This document shows positions 11,489-22,058 of a stretch of DNA of 64,000 bases, in pieces. How positions within the stretch are numbered: the stretch's first letter is position 1; every line of letters starts with the position of its first letter. Source of the stretch: Amoebophrya sp. A120 (Eukaryota; Sar; Dinophyceae; Syndiniales; Amoebophryaceae); the NCBI GenBank assembly GCA_905178155.1, contig CAJINV010000008.1, positions 1,302,001-1,366,000 on the forward strand, given 5' to 3'. The translations under genes were made by a program, and so were the position numbers. Below the pieces are notes generated by a model. It was not told where the DNA came from and ran no database searches. It worked only from the letters and a program-made list of their open reading frames with translations.

Positions 11489-12484
11489 CTGCAAGATGAA
11501 AGCCGCGTGGAACGCGCCGCTTTGCGATAGGTAGGGGCTTCCGACTGCCATTTTTCGGGTAAGTTTCGCACCTAAGATAACAACATGACGCGAGCCTCCG
11601 AGAGGTGCTTGGGCGCAGAGCCCCTTTCCCCAAAAGTGGCAATTTGTAATGCGCGTTTCGCATTACAAATGGCCTTCTTTTATGACCCGTCTTGGGCTCG
11701 CTCTCCGGGCCAGGTCACAAATCTGAGCCCCTGGATCAGCAGAATGCCGTGCTGTGAGGGTTCAGATTTTTGATGCAAAACGTGGCTCCGCGAAAAAAGT
11801 CTGCACCTCGGCAATGAGGTCCCCAAGTGGAGGTGCAGACGTTTTTCGCGCGGGGGGGGGGAAAGTGGGGCAGATAGGTCGTGTTTGTCTGCGCCGCGAA
11901 AAAAGTCTGCACCTCCGAAATTGGCCTCCAGATGAGGTGTCCTCGGACACCTCTTCGGAGCCGTCCCGAGTCGCGGACCTCCGGGGCGACAAATTGCGGC
12001 CGCCCTTTCCGCATTGCCCCGAGCTGAATCGAGCTCAATTTGCAGGCAGAAAACTGCAGCTTGAGCTCATCCCCGAGTCGACCTCCTCCGAGGCCGCGAG
12101 GTTTGAACCAAAAATGAGCCTCTGCTTCAGCAAATTCAACTCATTCCCAAACAAGACACGCACTAGGTAAATCGTCAGGAATCAGGAGGGAGTGTGGGAA
12201 CTTGAAGAACTACAATTGCGAACCCGGGTGGACGACGTCCACCGATACCGAAGCACCGAGTCCCTCGGTGGCTGAGCTGTCTCCTCTGCTTCGTCCGCCG
12301 AGGCCTTGCCGGAATACCTGGCCTGCCCATTGCCTTGATTTCGTTTCATTGTGAAAAAAAATAAACACACAAGAAGGCGCCAGAAAATGCAGGATGCAAA
12401 AATTTTGATTTTTTTAGCTGCAGACATTTTTCAGTTTAGTAACTGCAAGATGAAAGCCGCGTGGAACGCGCCGGTTTGCGATAG
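11489..12484. mobile_element. Segment bounded by 42-bp direct repeats, possible element
   Basis: A 42-bp sequence beginning CTGCAAGATGAAAGCCGCGT occurs at 11489-11530 and again at 12443-12484 with a single mismatch. The roughly 0.9 kb between is non-coding but structured. There is a perfect hairpin at 11642-11670 (12-bp arms ATTTGTAATGCG). A 20-bp motif, GCGAAAAAAGTCTGCACCTC, occurs twice directly and once inverted (11788-11916). A GAGGTGTCC/GGACACCTC palindrome lies near 11935-11954. This resembles a non-autonomous element or recombination product, but no terminal repeat or protein identifies a class. Confidence 0.45.
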
Positions 12485-12669
12485 AGCATCACCATTAGAG
12501 GAACATGTCGCACCACAGCTTCGTGGTGTTTTGTTCCCCTACTATATGAAGCCGCTTTGTTTATTGTGATACGTGATTTTGGTTTTCCTCGTTTTGCATC
12601 AGGCTCTCCAAGGGTGGAAGCTGGTTTGTTTCTCCGTGAAACTTTGTGGCGCGTGTTGGAGCCGACGAA

Positions 12670-14310
12670 ATGGTAGGCGCGGTCGGCCGCACTTTCGACA
12701 ATGAGCTGGCCACATTTGTCATCAAATGGACAGTGCGTGGGGTCGTCGAACTGGGAAAGTTGGTTGGAAAGTTTGTCGGAGCAATACTTAAACCTCTTAT
12801 AACTGCGGTGAAGGACTTATGGCAACGTGTTATGCAGAGTTGGGCGAGAGGTGCATCAGAAGCAAAACTACAAACACAAAGTTCATCGGTTGCCGCTAGG
12901 GGCGTTGACGTGATGGGTGCGAGGATTTCCTTGTTAGAAAAAGTGCGCACAGATTTGGTGGACGGCGATTTGGAAAAGAAGTTGAAGGATTTGCAGAAGC
13001 AGATTGTCCAGGAGGCAGGTGCGCAAGGATCTGCTGTCGACGCCGTCTCTCTCGAAAGCACACTGACTGCGTCAGGACTGCGCTGGCTTACTCCATTAGC
13101 CGCGGGTGCAGCAACAGCAAACCTCTACCACCTGGGAGGCGATGGTCCTCTTGTCGACTGCACAGACTTTACCAAAAAAGTGCAGACGTTGGCGAAAGAC
13201 ATTCGGGCACCAAGTTCCGCCAGCAATTCTGTTGTCAGACAACCATTTGCTCGGCTTGAGACGCCTGCGGAATTTGTCGTCCTCCGATCGGCGGACCTCC
13301 TTCGAGGCGGGGCTCTTACGGCGTCTGGACAGCGAGAGCGACTGATGAATGACTTGAACACCAAAATGAGTTCGCTCTCGTCGCCGTCAGCCGGAGAAGA
13401 AAATGGAGATCTAACGAGCACCGGCACCACCCCCGCAACCGACGAGGTTAGCCGCTCTAGTGTCGCGCCGGCGGAGCCAGCAGTCGCAGCTTCTTTTTTG
13501 CGTCGTGTCAAGGAAACGCTTTCCGGTTCTTGCGGAGTACACTCCTATTTGTCACCTTCCTTCGGTCACAATAAAGAAGTTGAAGACGCACACCCATGGG
13601 ACAGCGTTGATTTGTGGATCGGGCCCGTGTGGAGCGAGGATCACTCAGCCAGCAGAGACCATGCACGACTTCAAAGCAAACTAGGCGTCGCAGCTGAAAA
13701 CTCTTTACCCACACGAGAGGCTTGTCGCCAAGGCGTGACAGCTTACGCGAAGGCTGACGAAGATGCACAGGAATGGCAACGGAAGCTGACACATTGCTGG
13801 ACAGACCGAAGCATTGGCCATCTGAGTGGAACGGCACAAGAAAACTGGCTACCGCCTGTTGTTTTTGATTCGTACGCGTTGAAAGACTTCTGCGAAGATA
13901 TAATGGGAACGTTCAGAAAGTCGGAGGATGAGTTGGATGGTGGACCGCTGCATGGATGCTGTGCCGCGTACATCAGAGACATGGACAAAAATGGACCGGC
14001 TTCATCAACGAAGTCAAGTGTGCGAACAGCAGCTTCGCATGGGAGTGCGAAAGGTGGCTCCGGAAATCTTTTAGAGGTTGACAACGTTCCGACAGAGGTG
14101 GTCGTGACGCTCGACCTTCTCAATCTCCCTGAGATCGAGCTGGAATCCGTTTCTGATGTTGGCGGCACAGCAGATTCGGCAGCGCAGAACATGCAGCGAG
14201 TGGAGCGGGTTCTTGCTGTGCAGCCACAATCGTCCCAATCAGCAACATTATGTCACGGAAATAATTTACTAGCTTCGTTGGTTATTTCATTTTTTCTTCG
14301 GTCCTCGTAG
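12670..14310 (+). CDS. Unknown protein, large exon (helical N terminus)
   Basis: The ATG at 12670 is the first in a frame open from 12640; it may be the true start, or the exon may begin at an unrecognised acceptor. The N-terminal part is an amphipathic region (VGKFVGAILKPLITAVKDLW). Helical Lys/Glu-rich sequence and Ser/Thr-rich linkers follow. The exon carries several Cys residues in its C-terminal half. The frame stops at 14308-14310, but the next exon opens at 14592 in another frame, so the exon probably ends a little before the stop; 14265 is one candidate, see findings. No domain was recognised. Confidence 0.6.
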   Translation: MVGAVGRTFDNELATFVIKWTVRGVVELGKLVGKFVGAILKPLITAVKDLWQRVMQSWARGASEAKLQTQSSSVAARGVDVMGARISLLEKVRTDLVDGDLEKKLKDLQKQIVQEAGAQGSAVDAVSLESTLTASGLRWLTPLAAGAATANLYHLGGDGPLVDCTDFTKKVQTLAKDIRAPSSASNSVVRQPFARLETPAEFVVLRSADLLRGGALTASGQRERLMNDLNTKMSSLSSPSAGEENGDLTSTGTTPATDEVSRSSVAPAEPAVAASFLRRVKETLSGSCGVHSYLSPSFGHNKEVEDAHPWDSVDLWIGPVWSEDHSASRDHARLQSKLGVAAENSLPTREACRQGVTAYAKADEDAQEWQRKLTHCWTDRSIGHLSGTAQENWLPPVVFDSYALKDFCEDIMGTFRKSEDELDGGPLHGCCAAYIRDMDKNGPASSTKSSVRTAASHGSAKGGSGNLLEVDNVPTEVVVTLDLLNLPEIELESVSDVGGTADSAAQNMQRVERVLAVQPQSSQSATLCHGNNLLASLVISFFLRSS

Positions 14311-14368
14311 AGGAGTAGTTGTACTAGATTTAAACCAGCAGTAAAAGCAAGACCAAGACGTCGACGTC

Positions 14369-14427
14369 GTCAGTTAGTAATAGTGTTGCTGATCTGATCA
14401 GCAACACTATTTCTATTACTAACTGAC
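14369..14427. repeat. Intronic hairpin
   Basis: Inverted repeat: left arm 14369-14394 (GTCAGTTAGTAATAG then TGTTGCTGATC), one-base loop, and a right arm to 14427 with a 6-nt insertion (TTCTAT). Flanking AGAC/GACG-rich sequence extends the pairing weakly. It lies in the spacer between the exons at 12670 and 14592, so it is probably intronic and not a transcription terminator. Confidence 0.8.
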
Positions 14428-14591
14428 CTTCGTCGTGTCTTGATCATCAAGACCGCGACGAAGACGACGAGGCGCGCCTCAGACTCCTCGCTCATAAAGA
14501 CGCAGGAGCAGGTTTTCTCTTGGTCTTTTTGTTCATGTTTGCAGCACATTTAAAATTATCTATCAAATTGAATTCGTTCTTTTGCTAGTAA

Positions 14592-17500
14592 GTTTCTTCT
14601 GGAGAACAGGGGAATGATCGCGTTTTGAAGCCCGGCGACATGATTTACGACGATCACGTGCCGGAGTACTTTTTTGTCCTCCTGAGAAACTTCTTCAACC
14701 AGCAGGATCTTGGAAGGCATGACGGAGATGCCGACACGTTTTGCAAGAAAGAAAAGGACAACGTTGGCGACGTAGGCCCTCGGTCTTCCAGATTCACATT
14801 GCTGCGAAGGTGCGCAAAGAGCACTGCCGCAACGGTTAAACCGGAGACGACGACGAGCACATCCCTACTAGTCCAAATGCGAGTCCTTCGTCCGTTGTCT
14901 ACAAAAGTACCTGGGGCGAACAATGCTGCAGACGACGCCAAATGGAAGGAACGGATCCAATGGAATGCGATGCGATGTGACGTGGTGTTTCAAGTCTTCC
15001 GCGCCGACGCTGTGCGGGGTTTTTCACAAAGCGAATGCCCAGAGATGACCTATGTTCTGCACTACACGAATCTGCCGCCGAAATCGGATTCGAAGCTACC
15101 GTCGCTTCTTCAAAGCTACTGCAGTCTCCGGCAGTTGCAGCAGTACGGAAAGCTTGTCACATTATCCACGAGGTCATGGATGATGGCACTAGACAGCGAG
15201 TTCCAGACGGGCAGGGCGGAACATGCGCTTGCGCTCATGTCCTCGATGGACACAGATTTTCTCAGAAAGGCGTTTACTTCGGGGGATCAATCGAAAGAAA
15301 AACAAAAGCAGATGAAAGACGAGGCGTCGCGGATACGTGCCTACCAGTCGCAAATCAAGTACGAATTCTCGAAAACGTCGGACGCGGTGACGCACGAGAT
15401 CACCCTGCAGTACCTGGATATGATGCTGGATTCGTGGGCCAACAAAATGATGAGTACGTCGTGGCCGGGTGGGGGTGTATTGAAGCAGCAGCGCGAATTT
15501 TCAACTAGCCCTCCCGTGACTGAAGCGACGAAAAGGGTAGAGCAACAGGCTCAGTCCTCGCGTGCTCTGTTGGACGGCTTGGGCCTTCTCGAGATGGAAC
15601 ACGGTCTCCTCCTGCTCGCTCAGGTGCTCAAGGAGCTTAACAAAATGCTTGATGTTTCTCCCTCTCCTTCGTCATCTGGTTGGTTTCCATGGCTAAGCAA
15701 GGGCGGAAAGAAGACGGATGACCACAATGACCTTGATTACGCCATCTCAGAACTGTTATCACCATTAGCAGTGAATCTCCCGATGGGATTTATGAAAACT
15801 GCTGGGATTGGCCCGCGCATTGCTCTAGGACAGGAACGACAATCGCTGTTGCACACAAAACAACTCCTCGAACTTGTTAGCCTTCAAACAAAAGGCCTGC
15901 TTCTCCCGGGAATCGACCAATCTGCGTACGATTATGCTGGCTTCAGTGCTATCGATCCTTGGGCCACGTCCGCAAACACTGAGCGCGTTCAAGAGGATCT
16001 GAAACTGAAAGCGAAACTGCTAACCAGGGAAGAAGTCGGGAGGTCAAGCAGCTTTCAGAGCGCTGCCGCCGGTGACGGAAGTTGGTTCGAGAAGGGGATC
16101 ACGCGCAGTCTGAAAAATTCGGCCGCAGTGGTAAGGCGGACGCCCCAGACCAGCAGCAGTCAGAAGGATTCTGATCCTTACGACAAGAGCTCTGCATCGG
16201 ATTGCGCTTCTGCGAAAAAAGAACAGAAAGAACTGGTTTTCGGCGTCGCGATGTGCTCCCTGATGAACATGAAAGAAAAACAGGCCTGGACTCTCGATAG
16301 CGCGATGGAGACCCCGGCGACGCTTATGCTGTATCTGCAGGCCAAGGAGTCGGAGCTTGACTACAAGCGGAGAAAGTTGCAGTCAGAAATCGACGACCTA
16401 AAGTACTCTGAGCGAAAGGCTCGAGCCAAAGGATTGCTTCCAGCGGGAAAAATGCTTAGCCCCGTTCTGAACATGGACATCTTCAGCAAGTCGGCGCAAC
16501 AAAGAATGTGGAAGTCGCTGCGAGACTATTCCAGCATTGAGGTAGCTTTGCAGCAGGTGGGGAACAACCAAATGAACTTGGTCGCAGAGGTCCAGCACCA
16601 CGCGAGCCACCTGAGCGAGGACTTGCAGACAGCAAGAGAAACTGGCGAAGTGGCCGGACGTGTGGGAGAGGCCTTCATACGAGGAGCAACATCGGAGGAT
16701 CAGGCCGCTCAGCCGACTTCATTTCTTGCTCGCCGTCCGGACCTTGTAGGGCCACCACGTGCAGATGAGCTGATACAGCAGAAGGGACAGTACGTCCTTG
16801 GTAAGCATCTTAATACCACGACAAATTCCACATCAGTCCTTCCACTTCCAGCCGAAATCTTGACGCCTGTCCTTCTTGCATCCGAAGAAAGTAGCTTGGG
16901 CAACATCATCCAGCGATCCTTGGGGATTCGATTTCTCTACGATATGTTCTATGGTGCATCCAAAATGTCCACCAACGTGTCAGACACTCCAACAAGTCTA
17001 CAAAATCGGCCACGTTTGCGCGGACGACTACGGCGTGACAGAATGCAACATGTCGCCATGATTGGCGAAGCACCTCTGCAGCGGCCCAGTGAAACAAACA
17101 GCACCAACGTACTTCCTGCGTCAGCCATTCCACTTGTGGATGTTTCTCCAGGTATTACTGGCTCATTGCAGCCGGAGTTGGCCACTGCAAAAGAAGTTCC
17201 TGCGCTTGATTGGGTGAGTTGGTTACTTTCGACGCCAACCAGTAGAGACGGGAGACCACGAGCTTTTTTGGCACCAAGAGTCGCAAAGAGCACGAAACCG
17301 AAAGAAAAAAAGGAGGAGCAGGAGCAGCCCATTTCGCCGAGCGACGAGGTCGCGAATCATGAACGCGGTCAAGAAGGGCGGCCCTCATTGATCCCGACAT
17401 CAGATAACTTGATGAGCGGCGCGCAAGAAATGCGGGATGGTGAGGAAATACAACGAATTGAAACTGTTCGGCGCTCCCAAAAAGAGGGCGCCGCTATTGG

Positions 17501-18000
17501 TTCGCAATTGGAAAGACTCAGCTCAAGGGAGTCGAGCCGGGGCCGGCAGCAATCAACAGATGGTGGAGCAGCGACACCAGGTGACGGAGTACGGCTTGCA
17601 AATTATACGACGAGTCTGAAAAACCCAGACGATAGAGACTTTCCTGCGCCACGGGAAGTTTTCGGGACAACAAGCCCCGAGACAAATAGCGAGGAATTGG
17701 GATCAGAGAGCACTTCAGTGCCTGCTCCGGACGAGATCGATGACAGATCGTTCTTGCAACATGGGTCGTCCAACTACAAGGATTTGTGGGGAACAGGGAC
17801 TGCTATCGAGGAAACCGAGAAACTGACTGAGATGCTTACCATCTTGCATGAGTCGCTTCAGAAGGCGGGAGACGTGCCGGCAGGAACTGGGGAGGTTGCG
17901 CGGATGTGGTCCAAGGTCGAGGATGTCAACTTACTTGTTCAGAGCATCGCTCACGATCAAACTCTGAAGCAAGCAATCGAAGACAAGGAACAGGAGTGCA
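14592..18000 (+). CDS. Unknown very large helical protein, main exon
   Basis: Open from 14592 after an in-frame stop at 14589; AG acceptors lie at 14592 and 14609. It runs to a strong donor A|GTACGT at 18000/18001; unspliced, the frame stops at 18059. It encodes about 1,130 residues. First comes a mixed globular region, then helical segments rich in Gln/Lys/Glu (about 15270-15640), a basic helical block near 16330-16620, and a disordered Ser/Thr/Pro/Glu-rich C-terminal third. No catalytic motif or known family was seen. The donor leaves one base of a codon, which fits the small exon at 18676-18767. Lack of neighbouring gene boundaries suggests it belongs to one gene with the exons up to about 21740. 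Confidence 0.7.
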
Positions 18001-18675
18001 GTACGTTTCCAGCTAGCATGCAACTTCTATTGCAGCGAAAAGCAAAAGTACATCCTTAGAAGTCACAATGATTGTGCGTGATGCAGCACAAGAAGCTAGA
18101 GAAGAGCGTTAATTACCTCCTTCATCGTTTACATCGCGCAACAAGTAGTAGCGGTGGCAGTCTTCAAAGAACGAGCTTCGCCTTGCACTATGCTCAGCAG
18201 TAAAAATATTAATATCTGCGGCGCCCCACGCCCACCTCTAGTTCCAGTCTGCAAGTATGTATATGTAAGGAGCGTTGTTTGAGTGATGAGGATGACATAG
18301 TGGTTGCATCACAAGCACAAGCTGCCGGCTCGAAAACTAGATGGCGAAACACATTGTCGACCTTTCTTGAACCTCGAGAGGCTTATGAGCCCAACAAGAT
18401 GCCTGGGTGCCTGGCACTGCGTCCGACCGCGAGCGCCACCCGCTAAGCAGATTCATTGCATTTTTTTGCATTGGCTTGGGCTGTGCGAGAGAAGTAGTGC
18501 GACGAGCAAGCGTCACAATTAAGTTGGCGTGTGGGTCTCTCTTCGGGGTGGAGAAGACTCGGCCGAGTCGTGCCCCTTCTCTACTATCTCAAGTTGCGCG
18601 CTCGTTGTCGTGCGTGTGCCGCAAGATCGGAAGCCCCGGAAACCAGGATGTCATGTGGGCAGTTTTGGAGGTCAG

Positions 18676-18767
18676 CGAAAATGCTGCCAGATGCCCACAT
18701 GATGGGAAACAATCTTTCTAGGATAGAAGAATACCTGAACTCAAAGATTCCTACGCATACGGCATTA
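18676..18767 (+). CDS. Small internal exon (92 or 77 nt)
   Basis: Two AG acceptors (18675 and 18690) both receive the one-base overhang of the previous exon. The donor TTA|GTGAGC at 18767/18768 ends in phase 0, matching the next exon at 18966. The peptide contains RIEEYLNSKIPTH. The sequence from 18001 to 18675 has no other coding signal and is read as intron. Phase agreement on both sides is the main support. Confidence 0.5.
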
Positions 18768-18965
18768 GTGAGCGCTCCCGTCCGCCCCCCGTATTTTATT
18801 GATGAAGGCTTCAATGAAGATGAGGAAACAATATAAGTAGGATTTCAATTGTTCATCGCCGCGCTGCAGCTACACGCTCCTTGACCCACTTTGAGTGTGT
18901 GACGAGTCTGAATGATTTATTTTACGGCGTTGTAAATGTTAAGGGTGTACTTTTTTCCTGCATAG

Positions 18966-19635
18966 TCGCTACTCGGGAAAGAGTCCGCATCTGGAGAGGC
19001 TGGCGGTCAAGTAGCCGCGAAGGAAGACGTCGACGCACTTACAGAAGCCGATTTGGATAGCTTGTTGCTGTGGGGCTTCCATGACCTGAAACCGCAATTA
19101 GATGTCAAGGACCACATCACGAGCACGGAAATTAAAATACCGCCGCAACTCCAGCTGGTAGCGAACAATCCCAAGTTGAAAGGGCGTCTGTTCAATAGAC
19201 TGGAAAACAAAATCGGCCAAAGCAACGAGAGAATGAAAGCGTGCAGGCTTCTCAATTTCTGGAAGCTTTTGGTAAACCGAATGCGTACTGTGTATCAGCG
19301 CGAACTCGTGGCCGACTTCGCTTCGACGCACCACACTGAGTTTCTCGCCATGTTCGTCAAGAAAATAACGTTCGAGCTAGCCTCTGCGATGGACCTTGAT
19401 GAGCAAAAGGGGTGGCTCTCTTTGTCGCAGCGGAGCAGATGGAAGTCTCTACTGGAGAAGATCGGAAACATGCTGATTAACTACCTGTATCCCGAGGTTC
19501 TCTGTGCCAGTCGGATGCTCTTCCAGACCGCCTCCGCTTTGTCAGCCCAAGGGAACATCAATGGGGCTGGGCCAACGAAGACGGAGTCGGTGGATGTGGT
19601 GGAGCAAGACCCCACTACGCGTATTCTCGGCGCCG
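18966..19635 (+). CDS. Internal exon of the same large gene, unknown function
   Basis: It begins after a textbook acceptor (T-rich tract then CTGCATAG at 18965) and follows the phase-0 donor at 18767. It encodes a helical, charged region (LENKIGQSNERMKACRLLNF) with Trp-rich contacts and ends at G|GTAAAC at 19635/19636. Unspliced, the frame stops at 19664. No known domain. The next exon at 20254 is one base out of phase with this donor by the simplest reading, so a further small exon or an alternative site may exist. Confidence 0.6.
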
Positions 19636-20253
19636 GTAAACAAATATATGAATGGAAAAAATAGAGCAAATAAGGGCGATCATCAATATGAAGAGGTTCG
19701 TGCCCACAACGTAAACGTTTTCAAGACAGAATAACGCGCCGGAATCGGATCACGAAGCACAGCAGCCGCTACCTGGATACGGTGGCGCATGGGCATGTCA
19801 TTGCGTGTTGCTAAGATTTAAAATCTTCAATCAACTTAATGAAGAAGCGCACTCCCGAAATGTGTTTTGGTTTTCGCGAGAACTAGTCAGAGCAGTTCTC
19901 GCGGAAAATACATTGGGGGGTTAGCTAGAGTTCTTCTCTAGCGAATTTTCTTTCTACTCAAAACCATCGTACTAGAAAACTGTGTGTGTGATCGCACCAC
20001 GGAACGTAATTGTTGCGATGAAAATAAAAGTCCAAGTCGCGAAGCCGAAGCATTCATGGTGAAGTCGCGTTACTGTGGTCTCTTTGGTTGGTGCGTACTT
20101 CATGTATCAGATTGTGATGACTTTATGGTACTTATTTATTTTGGTAAGTGAATTACCAAAATAAGTCCGTAAGTCGGGACAATGATCGAAATAAATCATC
20201 CAAAGTTAGACTGGATGTTGTTCGCAGTTTTGCCTCATTTTGTCCATTCATAG
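19636..20253. other. Intron-like spacer containing three hairpins
   Basis: Holds three inverted repeats: TTTTCGCGAGAACT paired with AGTTCTCGCGGAAAA (19871-19908), GCTAGAG...CTCTAGC (19924-19942), and TTATTTTGGTAA/TTACCAAAATAA with a 5-nt loop (20136-20164). The sequence is non-coding. Hairpin-rich spacers recur at 14369 and 34197. Confidence 0.6.
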
Positions 20254-20648
20254 CATTAGTAAGGCCCTGCGGCTCGACCCCTTGCGAAGTGCCTCCCGAG
20301 ACGCCAGCACTCGACTCCAGAAAAGAAAGATTCTGCGGCTTCAGAAAATTGCTGGAGAAGCACCGGCGGACCCACAGAATCGTCTATCGCTTCTCGTGGA
20401 TGGACAGTTGCAGCCTCTTCATGCGGTTTTCCTGTGGGAGGGCGGCGTCGGAAAATTGCCATACGGGGCAGATTTTGACTTCATGGACAAACCCATCGCT
20501 CTTATCTCTTCTGAGGGACAAGACACGCAAGATCAGGCCCAGAAGAAGGAGCGTGTCGATTTTCACAACCGAATTGAAAAATATCACAACTCAAAACTCG
20601 GAGAAGAGAGTTGTCGTGGGCCCGTCGATAATGAGAAGCTCTATCCTA
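20254..20648 (+). CDS. Internal exon, unknown function
   Basis: Starts near the acceptor TTCATAG at 20253 and runs to the donor A|GTAAAA at 20648/20649, leaving one base. This matches an acceptor AACAAG at 21023 in the next exon. The peptide is charged and helical (for example EGQDTQDQAQKKERVDFHNR). Two other open frames cover the same DNA, but their products look less protein-like. Start border uncertain. Confidence 0.5.
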
Positions 20649-21023
20649 GTAAAATCGTGATCTTAAAGTAACAGGTTACTCTTGCAGAATGATACGTAGT
20701 TTCTCAATACTAATCAATCTCCATCACGTCGTTCTTGATCGTCGTAGTACCTCCTATGCTATTCCTGCTAGCTTCATCATCAAGATCAAGAAGAGCTTTA
20801 GGAGCAGTCGTCACATGATTTTTGCAGCGCAGTCGCGAAGTCCGAATTGCGTACTGCGACTTGGAAACGCTGTGTCCTAAAGTGTATGACGGCGCAGTTG
20901 CAAATGTGGGTCCTTCTTGTGCGCCACACGCTTAGGACAGCAGACCGCTCAGTATGAGAGGGGTGGACATGGTGCGGGCAGCACTACATCGCTTCTCTTA
21001 CACGTACTACCAGCAGTAACAAG

Positions 21024-21766
21024 GTTTTTGCGCATGCTTCTACGCGTACAAATTTGGTATATTTACTGTCAAACGATTTTGCGAGGATGAAACGAGCGCG
21101 CTCATTCTTGCGAGCATGCAAGTGGAACCAGGGCAAGGCACAATGTCAGTGCAGAGCATCGCCAACACCAAGTCCAAGGTCTCCGAGTTCCTCAAAGCCC
21201 GGGCGTACACTCTTATGGCTGCCTGGAACGAGCTTCATGATCTCTTGGTGATGGCGGCCGCGAAACTGTTGGAAAATCGAATTATCCGAAGCCAAACGTT
21301 GGAGTTTGAGTTGTTCAGCGAGGCTGAGCTCGCTGGGAGACTATCAGGCTTCGAGGAAGTGGTCAGCGAAAAGGAAGCAGGTGGATGCTTCGGAGGTGGC
21401 GGCGATGAGGCTGATGCAAATGCAAATGCGGAATCGTCGGAACAGCAGGCCATGGTGGTTTACCAGCAGCCGACGTCGCCGCGCGCATGGGGGTTCTCGG
21501 CAATCCTCGAGAACATAAAAGCCGCGGCGCTGAGCTTGGCTGGATCCTTCGTCGCACTTCTGGCATACGGAGCAATCTCGGTCTTTGCGGATGCCAGCGT
21601 TTTTCAGACCGCTGGCATCACCTCTGGCGATGCGGCTGCGTCAACTGTTGCTCTGAATGGAAGCGGAAAAGCCTTCTTTAGCGAAGCGCTGATCCACATG
21701 CGCAATGCGCTTTGGAATCTCATAGGATACCCGCTAAAAATTGCTCATACGCAACATTGCAAATAA
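21024..21766 (+). CDS. Internal exon with Gly/Ala-rich hydrophobic part
   Basis: Joined in phase to the donor at 20648 (overhang A plus GT). It encodes a helical region, a Gly-rich acidic linker near 21380-21430, and a hydrophobic stretch (SLAGSFVALLAYGAISVFAD, about 21534-21595) that could span a membrane. The frame stops at 21764-21766; the real exon end is unknown because no clear GT donor is seen near it. The exon at 22059 starts in phase 0. Confidence 0.55.
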
Positions 21767-22058
21767 TGTGTCGCTTGGAGGGTCTGGAGAGGGGCGAAGT
21801 ATAATCCTCGTGATTCAGAATCTCGCTGTGAGTGTGAGTGACACTGACATCATGAGCATAGCACTTCAACATCTTGTATGAGCAGCACAACCTGCCGACA
21901 TCCTCAGTCGACTTTAAGTCGATTTTAGACGCGGGATAGAAGACATATAGAAATAATCAATGTGAGTGTTTTTTTTTATTTTCAAGACTGACCTTCTGGG
22001 TGTGGGTGATGCAGGTAATGTACGGCAAACATCCGCTTCTGCATCGTAACCGTTCCAG

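Noticed and set aside
12561-13061. 166-codon reverse frame
   Set aside because: Antisense shadow of the better-supported + strand exon at 12670-14310.
14369-14427. Hairpin as a bacterial-type terminator
   Set aside because: Context is a eukaryotic intron or spacer, with no T-run of terminator type.
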